This document shows, in pieces, positions 32,932 through 41,404 of a stretch of DNA of 44,532 bases; the stretch's first letter is position 1, and each line of letters opens with the position of its first letter. A model generated the notes under the pieces. That model had not been told where the DNA came from, ran no database searches, and saw only the letters and a program-made list of their open reading frames with translations. The translations under genes were made by a program, and so were the position numbers. Source of the DNA: Symploca sp. SIO2C1 (GTDB taxonomy: Bacteria; Cyanobacteriota; Cyanobacteriia; Cyanobacteriales; Coleofasciculaceae); contig JAAHGL010000045.1 in the NCBI GenBank assembly GCA_010692635.1, positions 1 through 44,532 of the forward strand. The letters are read 5' to 3'.

Positions 32932-33753
32932 ATGATCCAGAAAACAGTTCTGATAACAGGAGCATCGTCAGGAATCGGCAAGGCAACTGCCAAAGTTCTA
33001 ATTGAGTGTGGTTATACCGTTTATACTGCTGCTAGACGGGTAAAAAGAATGAATGATTTGCAGGATTTGGGCTGCATCCCCCTCAAAATGGACATCACGA
33101 ACGATGAGCAAATAGTAGCAGTTGTCAATCAGATTGAAACAACTCATGAGGGAGTGGATATCTTAATCAATAATGCTGGTTTTGGCATGTATGGAGCAAT
33201 GGAAGATACAACCATTGAAGATGCTCGCTATCAATTTGAAGTAAATCTGTTTGGTTTGGCACGTTTGACTCAACTCGTATTGCCAAAGATGCGAGAGAAA
33301 AAATCGGGCAAGATTATTAACATTTCATCCATAGGTGGTAAAGTCTATACTCCTTTAGGCAGCTGGTATCATGCGACCAAACACGCTCTTGAAGGCTGGT
33401 CTGACTGTCTGCGTCTGGAACTCAAAGCATTTAATATTGATGTAGTCATTATCGAACCTGGAGCGATTAAAACTGAATTTGGTGATGTCATGACCGAGCC
33501 AATGCTCAAGCGTTCTGGTAATACTGCTTACGGAGAATTAGCTAAAAAACTAGCAGATGTGACAAGAGCTTCTTACGAGGTTGATGATGCCTCTGAACCA
33601 GAAGTTATTGCTGATTTAATTCTCAAAGCAGTTCAAGCGAAGAAACCCAAAACCCGTTACGCAGGTGGGAAATTCGCAAAACCCTTGTTATTTATCCGTA
33701 AATGGGGAAGCGATCGCTTTTTTGATTCGGTTATAGGAAAAATGATTGGTTAG
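32932..33753 (+). CDS. SDR oxidoreductase 2
   Basis: A 273-residue short-chain dehydrogenase with ITGASSGIGKATAKVLIECG, TAARRVKRM (Arg pair, NADPH type), DILINNAGFGMYGAMED, INISSIGGKVYTPLGSWYHA and TKHALEGWSD giving the Ser-Tyr-Lys triad, and VIIEPGAIKTEFGDVM. It resembles retinol- or 17-beta-hydroxysteroid-dehydrogenase-like SDRs. Only about 30 percent like SDR 1 by eye, so not a recent tandem duplicate. 72 bp after SDR 1. A truncated third frame follows at 33856. Confidence 0.85.
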   Translation: MIQKTVLITGASSGIGKATAKVLIECGYTVYTAARRVKRMNDLQDLGCIPLKMDITNDEQIVAVVNQIETTHEGVDILINNAGFGMYGAMEDTTIEDARYQFEVNLFGLARLTQLVLPKMREKKSGKIINISSIGGKVYTPLGSWYHATKHALEGWSDCLRLELKAFNIDVVIIEPGAIKTEFGDVMTEPMLKRSGNTAYGELAKKLADVTRASYEVDDASEPEVIADLILKAVQAKKPKTRYAGGKFAKPLLFIRKWGSDRFFDSVIGKMIG

Positions 33754-33855
33754 TAAAACAACTTGGCATTCAGTAGTAAATGATGAACTCCATGTTCCGT
33801 CAGGATTTTATCAACCAAATATGAGTAATGCTTACACCAAAGGAGGCTATCTAAA

Positions 33856-33897
33856 ATGATCGTCAATTATTTAGCCGATATGATGGTCAAACCCTAG
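33856..33897 (+). pseudogene. Truncated start of a third gene
   Basis: A strong AGGAGG (33841-33846) precedes ATG 33856, giving MIVNYLADMMVKP and then TAG. The good ribosome site with a very short frame suggests the beginning of a lost gene of the SDR operon. From 33887 onward the DNA belongs to an IS110-like remnant on the other strand, so the gene was cut at or near 33890. Confidence 0.4.
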
Positions 33898-34075
33898 GGA
33901 ATGAAGCCAAGCATTGTTCTATTTGCTGATCACACTCTACAATCTGTGTCTGGTAAAATTCATAAAGCTTGAGTTCTTGTTGTAGAATGAACACGAATTC
34001 TGGGCAATAGTCTCCAGTTAAAGAGGCAGCAATCTTCTGTTCGCTGGCTTTAATGCGTCCCTCCTTTAATGAGAC
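33887..34075 (-). mobile_element. IS110-family transposase remnant
   Basis: The minus-strand frame reads GRIKASEQKIAASLTGDYCP, then EFVFILQQELKLYEFYQTQI and VECDQQIEQCL. This is the middle (linker) part of IS110 transposases, usually SLxGxYRxEHLFxLKQAxELYxxY. The catalytic DEDD and the C-terminal part are missing. No element ends or duplications were identified. It abuts a metallophosphoesterase gene on the right. Confidence 0.65.
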
Positions 34076-34107
34076 TATCCCTTTGACGTATGTAACTACT
34101 AGGTAAA

Positions 34108-34857
34108 ATGAAGCTATATGCAATATCAGACATTCATACAGATTTTGGAGAGAATTGGAATTTAATTAAGCAAATTGATAATTATCATCATGATGGTTTA
34201 ATTGTTGCCGGTGATATTGCTGATAATTTAGATGTCATTAACAAAACCTTCGATTTGCTGCAAAACAAATTCAAATATGTATTCTACGTCCCAGGCAATC
34301 ATGAACTATGGATCAGGAATTATAAATATAATTCTTTGCATAAGTTAAATACAATTATGAATCTTTGTACAAGCAGAGGCATCATAACAAAACCACATAA
34401 ATTTAAAGATCATTGGATAATTCCTTTGTTATCTTGGTATGATTGCCTGATGCCATTGAATAAAAATGATATTGTTGAGTCATGGGCTGATTATTATTTA
34501 TGTAAATGGCCTTTAATAGATATAAATTTAGCAGAATATTTTGGCTCATTAAATAATCAATATTTAAGAACTTATGAAGGTAATGTCATATCATTTTCCC
34601 ATTTTCTCCCAACAGTTGAATTGTTACCCAATCCAAAGTACTTAAAATTCAAAAGGTTACCCGATGTATCAGTTAGTACAGTGTTAGCTGATCAAATAAA
34701 ATTAATTGGTTCAAAAATACATATATTTGGTCATAGTCATATAAATCGTGATGTTTTGATTGATAATGTTAGATATATTCAAAACGCACTGTTATATCCG
34801 CGAGAAAGAAGGGAAAATTCAGTAAATCTCAAGCTCGTTGTTGATATAAATGAATAA
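34108..34857 (+). CDS. Calcineurin-like metallophosphoesterase
   Basis: A 249-residue binuclear metallophosphoesterase: ISDIHTDF (Asp, His), GLIVAGDIADN (Asp), VPGNHELW (Asn, His), FSHFLPT (His) and IFGHSHINRD (His pair) complete the metal set. Substrate unknown; cyclic-nucleotide, phosphoprotein or other phosphoesters are possible. The gene is notably AT-rich (ATATAAATTTAGCAG style codons) compared with its neighbours, which suggests recent transfer. Start ATG 34108 has AGG 5-7 bases upstream. The start region overlaps antisense DNA next to the IS110 remnant. Confidence 0.8.
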   Translation: MKLYAISDIHTDFGENWNLIKQIDNYHHDGLIVAGDIADNLDVINKTFDLLQNKFKYVFYVPGNHELWIRNYKYNSLHKLNTIMNLCTSRGIITKPHKFKDHWIIPLLSWYDCLMPLNKNDIVESWADYYLCKWPLIDINLAEYFGSLNNQYLRTYEGNVISFSHFLPTVELLPNPKYLKFKRLPDVSVSTVLADQIKLIGSKIHIFGHSHINRDVLIDNVRYIQNALLYPRERRENSVNLKLVVDINE

Positions 34858-34997
34858 TATTAGGATATCCAACAAAACACAATAGCGATCTTACTATCGT
34901 TCAACCTAACAAAGTTTTAACGGTGTTGGGTTTCGGTTCCTGATGCTGTTGACGAAATATTAGCTACAATATCAGTAGTAAAACAACCACATTGACC

Positions 34998-36038
34998 ATG
35001 CCTGCCAAACATATTCGCTTTGATTGGGCTATCAAAAGACTACTGCGCAATAAGGCTAATTATGTAGTCTTGGAAGGGTTTCTAAGCGAATTATTACATC
35101 AAGATATCATTATCAAGACCCTTCTCGAAAGTGAAGGCAATCAACAGACTATTGATGATAAAAGCAACCGGGTTGATATTCTTGCTGAAACCGACAACTC
35201 GGAGTTGATCCTCATCGAAGTACAAAACAACTCCCAACTCGATTATTTTCATCGTATGCTCTACGGTGTTTCTCAGCTAGTGACTGAATATCTCGAACAA
35301 GGACAAGAGTACGGTGAAATTAGGAAAGTTTACTCGGTAAATATTGTCTACTTTAACCTCGGTAAGGGTAAGGACTATATTTATCGTCTCAACTCAGAGT
35401 TCGTTGGGGTCAATAGCGGAGATACTCTGGAATTGACCAAAGCTCAAGAAAGGAAGTTTAACCTAGAAAAAGTAGCAGATATCTTCCCAGAATACTACCT
35501 GCTGAAAGTGAGGAATTTCCAGGGAGCAGCGGAAACAACCTTACAGGAATGGATCTATTTTCTCAAAAACAGCGAGATCAAGGAGGAATTTGGAGCCAAA
35601 GGAATGGTAGAAGCTAAGGAAACCTTGCGAGTAAATAATCTATCAGACAAAGAAAGAGCGGCATATAACCGTTATATGGATAACAAGAGTTACGAAGCCA
35701 GTATCTTGAGTACCCAAGAGTTTGAGGCGCAATGGCAAATCGAACAGCTTGAGGAGGCTCAAATGATAGCTAGGGAAGAAGGCAGGGAAGAAGGTAGACA
35801 AGAAGGTAGACAAGAAGGTAGACAAGAAGGTAGACAAGAAGGTAGACAAGAAGGCAGGGAAGAAGGTAGACAAGAAGGTAGACAAGAAGGCAGGGAAGAA
35901 GGTAGACAAGAAGGTAGACAAGAAGGTATCCAACAAAACAAAATAGCGATCGCACGATCATGTAAACAACAAGGTCTAGATACAGAGACGATTATGGCAA
36001 TCACCCAACTGTCTAGGGAAGATATCGACGCTTTGTGA
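34998..36038 (+). CDS. Rpn-family nuclease / transposase-like, copy 2, with EGRQ repeat
   Basis: A 346-residue Rpn-family protein. MPAKHIRFDWAIKRLLRNKA is the normal opening, so ATG 34998 is used, not TTG 34992. Core: SNRVDILAETDNSELILIEV then QNN, with the family's Asp and ExQ. YIYRLNSEF, DIFPEYYLLKVRNF and IYFLKNSEIKEEFGAKGM follow. Residues 261-312 are a run of 13 Glu-Gly-Arg-Gln/Glu units, then a normal end (TIMAITQLSREDIDAL). The run extends a natural helical linker and keeps frame because units are 12 bp. It is about 55-60 percent like copy 1 by eye in the core. Confidence 0.8.
   Translation: MPAKHIRFDWAIKRLLRNKANYVVLEGFLSELLHQDIIIKTLLESEGNQQTIDDKSNRVDILAETDNSELILIEVQNNSQLDYFHRMLYGVSQLVTEYLEQGQEYGEIRKVYSVNIVYFNLGKGKDYIYRLNSEFVGVNSGDTLELTKAQERKFNLEKVADIFPEYYLLKVRNFQGAAETTLQEWIYFLKNSEIKEEFGAKGMVEAKETLRVNNLSDKERAAYNRYMDNKSYEASILSTQEFEAQWQIEQLEEAQMIAREEGREEGRQEGRQEGRQEGRQEGRQEGREEGRQEGRQEGREEGRQEGRQEGIQQNKIAIARSCKQQGLDTETIMAITQLSREDIDAL
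35778..35933. repeat. 13 x 12-bp in-frame repeat (EGRQ/EGRE)
   Basis: Thirteen units of GAAGGTAGACAA or GAAGGCAGGGAA (last GAAGGTATCCAA). The order of the two unit types (E Q Q Q Q Q E Q Q E Q Q then IQ) shows blocks that were copied together, so slippage or unequal exchange is ongoing or recent. Confidence 0.95.
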
Positions 36039-36062
36039 GGTAGTACTTACCAATGAATAATG

Positions 36063-36132
36063 GATAATGGATAATGGATAATGGATAATGGATAATTGAT
36101 AATTGATAATTGATAATTGATAATTGATAATT
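36063..36132. repeat. Heptamer array (GATAATG)4(GATAATT)6
   Basis: Ten 7-bp units that switch from GATAATG to GATAATT in the middle. It lies between the convergent Rpn and GTPase genes. Confidence 0.9.
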
Positions 36133-36205
36133 AATCAATCCGGTTTAAAGCCTCTCCTTTGAAGGAGAAAAAAGTGCGCTTGATATTTATTGCCAAAAAT
36201 AACAG

Positions 36206-38119
36206 TTAAACCTGCTTCAGATAGTAATCAAATCGCTCCCTTAGTTGTTCAACCGTTAGGTTCTGAGTCCAGTATTCTACTAGTGCGTGACCAAATGCCC
36301 AAGCATTGCGCTCCGGTGAAGTGGAGTTTTCCAGCAGCAGGGGCCAGAAGGAAAGTAGGTCAAAATTGAGGGTATTAGAGTCCTCTGTATTCAAGAGTGA
36401 GAATAAATCATAAGCCATCTGGAGTTTGCCAATGACAACAGGCAACTGTTCTACAGGAATTTGTTCTGCTAACAGATAAGCTAGGGTTGGCGCTCCGGTT
36501 GATAAGGTAGAAATAAACTGGAGAACAGGGCTTTTCAAGAGTGTAGTCAGCCCCTGGGTAGTTGTCATCTGAAAGGTGTAATGGTCAATAATTTTAGCCG
36601 CAGCAACGGTGCGGGCTTCGAGATCACGCAAAAAGCGGGCAAGACGGAGTTGCTTGGCAGGCGCGATCGCTTCTACTAGTGCTAATGATAAAGCTTCCAC
36701 TCCCCAGACGGCTCTACCAGTTTTGAAGTCAGCAGTTACGATGGGTAGAACCCGTTCACAGAATTCCCCCAGCAATTCAGCCCGATACTGAGTCGCTTCC
36801 CGAATCGCAATTTCCTTAGGATGTTTGCCCCATTGCCAATTGTAAGGAGGTTCCCACTCTCGGATAGGACGTAGGCGATCCACCTGGGTAACGATCGCAA
36901 TTGTAGGTAAGTCTGTAACTTCTGCCTTCAGATCCTGGAGCAAGTCTACATCCATTTGTAGAGCTGGATCTAGAGCAGGAGTGACAAGTAGTAGTAAATC
37001 GGCGTTGGTGACATAATCGAGCACCAGCTCCCGGAGCTCCCCACGGTTCACTTGTTCGTAACCTGGAGTATCCCAAAGCGTGAGCTCTTCCCCAATTGAA
37101 GTTTGCCATTGGTAATTCTGAATCTGATCTGTACTGGGCAAAACATCAACAGCTGCTAGCTCTGCTTGAAACAGGGTGTTAATCAGGCTGCTTTTCCCTG
37201 CTCCGGTTCTTCCCACCAGTAAAATATTGACCGGTTTTTGTTCAACTGTCTCTGGGGATTCTGCTTGAGCCAGAATATCCCGCAGGGTTTGGGTTTTTGC
37301 TTTGGGTAGGGTTGGGGTGGAAACGGAAACTTCTGAAATAGGTAGTGGGCTATCCCCGTAGAGAGCGATCGCATTTTGACAGAGATTCCTGAGGGCTGCT
37401 TCTCGGAAAAGCTGGCTCAAATTGACTAGCAGTTGCTGAGTTGCCTGCTCACTAGAACGCCGACTAGCAGTTTTTGCCACTGCTGCCACTGGGTTCAAGA
37501 GCCACTGCGCCCAGTTCCAAACTCGCCAGAGTTTGCGAGCAGATGGCTCCAGTTTACGGTAAACCTCATAGGCTTGGAATGCTTGCCCTACAGTAACCTG
37601 ATTCAGAGCCGGGGATAGCTTTTGCATCCACCGATCCAGATCATCCACCGTCCCTCGGATCAACCCATAGGCCTCAGGAATGTAGATATTTAGCAGAGGA
37701 TATTTCACTTCCGGATGGTAGACTTGGGCGATCGCAACAATCAGCTTTTGGCATCGTGTCCAAAAGGTTTGCCAATCTTCCCAAATTGGTGGATCGTTCT
37801 GTGCCGCTTTCAGAGTTTCTTGGAGTACGGCTTCTATTCGATTGGCTGTATCGTTTCCCTCTGGTAGTCTTGTTCTATCGCCTGGTGTGGATTCAAGTTC
37901 TTCACTGACTTCAGCTATGACAGCTTCCATCTGTTTGATTGCAGGTTTAGTCCATCTGACTAACAACCAACGCCAGCCCAAGAAAATCAGCATGAAGACA
38001 GCCCAAATCCAACTAATGCCCCACTTGTGGATCTGCAATCCTGCTGAGATCATCAGGAAACTGACGATGATTGCAATGGGAAGGGCTAAGACAATCCACT
38101 GCCAAAGTTTTAATCGCAT
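36206..38119 (-). CDS. Membrane-anchored Era/Dynamin-like GTPase
   Basis: A 637-residue protein. Two N-terminal membrane helices (about 8-28 and 34-54, IVLALPIAIIVSFLMISAG and ISWIWAVFMLIFLGW) anchor a long helical region (60-270), followed by a GTPase domain: G1 LVGRTGAGKSSLINTLF (about 301-317), G3 LWDTPGYEQ, G4 VTQVDRL (TQxD instead of NKxD). A helical C-terminal third lacks clear motifs. This architecture is common in cyanobacteria and often annotated GTP-binding protein HSR1-related. Function unknown; membrane remodelling or stress roles are guesses. The DUF3082 gene lies 10 bp upstream on the same strand, so both share a transcript. Confidence 0.8.
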   Translation of the reverse strand: MRLKLWQWIVLALPIAIIVSFLMISAGLQIHKWGISWIWAVFMLIFLGWRWLLVRWTKPAIKQMEAVIAEVSEELESTPGDRTRLPEGNDTANRIEAVLQETLKAAQNDPPIWEDWQTFWTRCQKLIVAIAQVYHPEVKYPLLNIYIPEAYGLIRGTVDDLDRWMQKLSPALNQVTVGQAFQAYEVYRKLEPSARKLWRVWNWAQWLLNPVAAVAKTASRRSSEQATQQLLVNLSQLFREAALRNLCQNAIALYGDSPLPISEVSVSTPTLPKAKTQTLRDILAQAESPETVEQKPVNILLVGRTGAGKSSLINTLFQAELAAVDVLPSTDQIQNYQWQTSIGEELTLWDTPGYEQVNRGELRELVLDYVTNADLLLLVTPALDPALQMDVDLLQDLKAEVTDLPTIAIVTQVDRLRPIREWEPPYNWQWGKHPKEIAIREATQYRAELLGEFCERVLPIVTADFKTGRAVWGVEALSLALVEAIAPAKQLRLARFLRDLEARTVAAAKIIDHYTFQMTTTQGLTTLLKSPVLQFISTLSTGAPTLAYLLAEQIPVEQLPVVIGKLQMAYDLFSLLNTEDSNTLNFDLLSFWPLLLENSTSPERNAWAFGHALVEYWTQNLTVEQLRERFDYYLKQV

Positions 38120-38129
38120 AATGCCTGTA

Positions 38130-38477
38130 CTAGGAATCAGAGGTTGAAGCTGTGCGGTTTTTCAGCTGTTGAATGGAGATTTGGATAGCTAGTGCCACCA
38201 AACCAACAGTAGCAATACTAAAGACGAAGGTGGCTAAAGTACTCATACCTACAACTAAGGTACGCACCGCGATCGCAATATTAATTGCCGTGGGATTAGT
38301 CGAAGCGATCGGTTTGTTAGCATAAGTTTCAGCGATGGAGGAGGTTAGGGAGTAGACGGCAAATGCTAATCCTCCAGAAATCATTGCTCCAGTTAAGCAG
38401 CGCAAAGGACTTATTGATGTCTGAGTATTCTCAGTCGTCTGGGAGTCTTGGTTGGGTGTGGGAGGCAGATTAGTCAT
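38130..38477 (-). CDS. DUF3082 membrane protein
   Basis: A 115-residue protein of the cyanobacterial DUF3082 family. Variable hydrophilic N-terminus (NLPPTPNQDSQTTENTQTS), then two membrane segments (about 24-45, LRCLTGAMISGGLAFAVYSL; and 75-105, VVGMSTLATFVFSIATVGLV) and a short basic tail. Function unknown. Ten base pairs before the GTPase gene, which suggests joint action at a membrane. Confidence 0.75.
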   Translation of the reverse strand: MTNLPPTPNQDSQTTENTQTSISPLRCLTGAMISGGLAFAVYSLTSSIAETYANKPIASTNPTAINIAIAVRTLVVGMSTLATFVFSIATVGLVALAIQISIQQLKNRTASTSDS

Positions 38478-39033
38478 ATAGCGATTTTATTTGAGTTGTG
38501 AACATATGGAAGAGGAAAGAAAATAGGGTTACGGGGAACAGAAGCTCTCACAAATTATTTAAATGTTGCTGGTAAAGCTTATATTAAGACCTTGTAGCAC
38601 TTGTAGAATGGCTTAATGGAAAGAAGTGAAGTTTAACGCACCAACAAATTTACAACTTACTGATATTGTCAACCCTAGATCTTAACTCAACTAGTTTACC
38701 CTTTTGGGAAAGCCGTCATATTGAATAATCTCATCTAATTGTTGAATAATTTTTTATAAATCTTTTGTATTCACGCAACCAATACAGCTTTCTTCTTGTC
38801 ATAACCGATATAATCGGTTAATATTATCCATCTTAGGTTAAGGATACTTCTACTTTTAGGGCAAATTTATCAATAGGATTTGGATATATATTTTCAGCTA
38901 CACTAGCTCATGATAATTACTAAGGTAAGTCAGAAACTTGCACAAAATATTAAATTAAAGATTCTTAAAAAAAAGTGTGAAATTGAAATCAACAATTACA
39001 ATTAATTATAGAGAATAGTGAGTGGTTGTAAGC
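38478..39033. other. Divergent intergenic region with palindrome
   Basis: About 550 AT-rich bases without a gene. TAACCGAT (38802-38809), 3-nt spacer, ATCGGTTA (38813-38820) is a perfect 8-bp dyad of operator size, about 215 bp before the cupin-methyltransferase gene. A single CTTAACCT-like Pho half-site (minus strand, 38834-38842) is probably chance. Confidence 0.4.
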
Positions 39034-40677
39034 ATGTCTACTAAAAGCATTGAGCATTTGCCTGTATCACTACAAAAGATTATCCAAGAAATTTGGCAAC
39101 ATCGAAACCAGATGAAGCCTAGCCTAGCTCAGAAAATCGTAAGAGATGCTGCGGTTGAGATGAAAGATCTCGTGAATTGGGAAGATTATGATCATCCCTT
39201 GAGCGACAGCTATGGAAGAAAATTGGTTTTTGAAGATGGTTTTTTTGAGATCATGGTGATGTCCTGGACTCCAGGTGATGTTTCCGCCATCCACGATCAT
39301 GGTTATACCCAATGGGGTGCAGTTCAGATATTCGGACCAGCAGAACATTCTACTTTCATGGTACAGGATGATGCGATCGTAACTATCTCACGTAAAGTGA
39401 TGGAGCCAGGTCGGGTGATTCCAGTAGGGCATCAACTGGTTCACCAAATGGGTAATCAATCTGAACAGAAATTTTTAACCCTTCATGTATATGGTGTAGA
39501 TGATCTGGAATTTAATCGTGAATCGGTGACAGCTGATGCCAGAGTCTGGGATATTACAGAAGGAGTCGTTCAGCGCACCAATGGTGGTGTGTTTTTTGCT
39601 TTGCCACAGAAGCAAATCAATGCAGTAGAACCGGCTCCAATACCTAACTATATGTCCTGGCTACGAAACACTCTTGAATATATCCGGAGAATCAGAAAAG
39701 CGAATAGGCAAAAACCGGAGGAGCATCTAGTGAAGATTGAGCAGAAACTAACCTCCCAAATTTTTGATATTAGTCGCTGGAATTCTTTTGAAAGCGAGTT
39801 GATGGTTCATGTAAATAGCAACGGGCATGTAACTAATCCTACTTTCTGGCAGCTCCTTCGTGGTGAGTTAATCCAGGCAGCTCGTTTGCAAAATGAACTA
39901 TTGGGTATGGAGCCAGACAGTAAAGACTCCTTTTACACCTATGCAGAACTTTATGATGAAGTGATTGGGCAACCTTGTCTGACCAATTTTACTGGGAAAT
40001 ATATTAAGTTTGTCCACGATATCTATAATCTCGATTTTTCTGCCTCCAGAATACTATCTATCGGCTGCGGGACTGGTTTGATGGAAGAACACATTCTCCA
40101 AACTTATAATTTGCACAAGGATAATCTTCTGGGAATTGATATTTCTGAAGCAATGGTGGAGGTAGCATCCAAAAAGATTAACGCCGTTGTCAAAGATATT
40201 GTAGAGCTAGACCCTACAGATCAACTTTGGGATATCACCTTTGCCAGTCTGAATGTATTTCAGTATCTTCCCCAGACAAAAATGGGGCAAGCTATAGAAA
40301 AAGTGGCTCAAATAACTCGCAAAGGAGGCTACTTTGTTGGTGACTTTGTCACTCCTGATCACATGCGGTGGTATCCTGATGTGATTCGCTCCGAAAATGT
40401 CATTTCTTTGCGAGAACCTTTATTTGTTGAGAAAAACCACAACATCCACCAGCAAAGTGAAATCATTAATGTGAGTAAACTTCATGGCAAATTGCGCATT
40501 ACTTATGAAGGTAAGCATATTCGTTATCTGCCCTCTCTGTGGAAAATGAGATATCTATTCAATAAGTTCTTTGGAAGCCAAGTAGATGTCTTTGATGCAG
40601 TAACTTTGGAGCCGTTAAAAGCAGAAGATGATACTTGTCCATCTACCCGCTATCTGGTAGTAGCACAAAAAGGGTAA
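39034..40677 (+). CDS. Cysteine-dioxygenase-like cupin fused to SAM methyltransferase
   Basis: A 547-residue two-domain protein. Residues about 1-190 form a CDO-type cupin: MSWTPGDVSAIHDHGYTQWG gives iron ligands His87 and His89, and VGHQLVHQMGNQSE gives the third (His137), with LTLHVYGV after it. CDO oxidises Cys to cysteine sulfinate or related thiols. Residues about 300-545 hold a class I methyltransferase: ILSIGCGTGLMEEHIL (341-356), LLGIDISEAMVEVASKK and DITFASLNVFQYLPQ. Between them is a basic helical linker (about 210-300). Start ATG 39034 is preferred to GTG 39022. The acceptor is unknown; oxidation and methylation of the same small thiol or amine is an inference. Single gene. Confidence 0.8.
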   Translation: MSTKSIEHLPVSLQKIIQEIWQHRNQMKPSLAQKIVRDAAVEMKDLVNWEDYDHPLSDSYGRKLVFEDGFFEIMVMSWTPGDVSAIHDHGYTQWGAVQIFGPAEHSTFMVQDDAIVTISRKVMEPGRVIPVGHQLVHQMGNQSEQKFLTLHVYGVDDLEFNRESVTADARVWDITEGVVQRTNGGVFFALPQKQINAVEPAPIPNYMSWLRNTLEYIRRIRKANRQKPEEHLVKIEQKLTSQIFDISRWNSFESELMVHVNSNGHVTNPTFWQLLRGELIQAARLQNELLGMEPDSKDSFYTYAELYDEVIGQPCLTNFTGKYIKFVHDIYNLDFSASRILSIGCGTGLMEEHILQTYNLHKDNLLGIDISEAMVEVASKKINAVVKDIVELDPTDQLWDITFASLNVFQYLPQTKMGQAIEKVAQITRKGGYFVGDFVTPDHMRWYPDVIRSENVISLREPLFVEKNHNIHQQSEIINVSKLHGKLRITYEGKHIRYLPSLWKMRYLFNKFFGSQVDVFDAVTLEPLKAEDDTCPSTRYLVVAQKG

Positions 40678-41404
40678 TTAGGGCTTGCTTAACAAGTAAC
40701 AAGTAACAAGTAATAAGCGTTAGAGGGACTGCGCCCCAAAAAGAAGTCAGAAACTAGTCAGATCAAGAGATTCAGCCATCCCTTGATCTGACTAGTGCAG
40801 CGCGGCAAAAGTAACTGACAAGTTTGAGATCGTTAGAATCCTTACTCTATAAGCATTCTAAATTCTAAATTCTAAATTCTAAATTCCGCGCAGCGGCACT
40901 AGTTTCTTGAAAGCCGCCCCACGGGCGGCGATTGCCACCCGCGACGAATGAAAGAAACAAGCCAAATTCTCTTCCCTTCTGTCTTCTGCCTCCTGCCTTG
41001 TTTCTTGAAAGTCTGGCATAGCTTCCACACTCATACAGCAAGCCCTAATTAAATCCTACTACACATAGACCCCCAACCGATTTAGTGACAAAAGGTTGGG
41101 GGTGTCGAAAGTACTGGGAGCTCAAGGAGCTCGGAGGGACGAGTAAAACACTTGAATAGGAACTTTCTTCGTAGAAGCACGAACACAGATTATATATCAC
41201 AATTAATCAAAACTAATTCTTTAAAAATATTTAAAAAGTTTAGCCAATAACTTGGATCACAGTAATTATTATTACTTATAGTGCATACTTGATATTATGT
41301 GAATTTTCAATAATTAATATTAACTAAAGTCAAAATATTCTGACATTTTTAGATAAACTTAGTAATTATTGGAATATGCAAATAAAAATTCTGAAAAAAT
41401 GATA
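40678..41404. other. Repeat-packed intergenic region
   Basis: More than 700 bp with no gene. TTAGGGCTTGCT (40678-40689) and its complement (41037-41048) bracket 371 bp. Inside: AACAAGT heptamers (40691-40711), a 15-bp perfect hairpin ACTAGTCAGATCAAG (40753-40767 with 40782-40796), a MITE (40792-40902) and GCCGCCC/GGGCGGC (40913-40929). Just inside the right end, CTTGAAAGTCTGGCATAGCT with CCACACTC is an inverse copy of 44404-44440. 41050-41404 is AT-rich; it should hold the DUF1830 promoter. Confidence 0.6.
40792..40902. repeat. MITE copy 1, 111 bp
   Basis: Ends CTAGTGCAGCGCGG and CCGCGCAGCGGCACTAG are inverted repeats. The inside matches 44291-44387 almost base for base and contains four ATTCTAA heptamers (40855-40882) against two in the other copy. 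It overlaps the right arm of the hairpin at 40782-40796. No coding capacity. Confidence 0.8.

Noticed and set aside
35778-35933. CRISPR array
   Set aside because: Period is 12 bp with no spacers, and it is in frame within a gene. The heptamer arrays likewise lack spacers; no cas genes are present.
35643-36004. Three minus-strand frames rich in Leu/Ser/Pro
   Set aside because: They are antisense shadows of the 12-bp EGRQ repeat.
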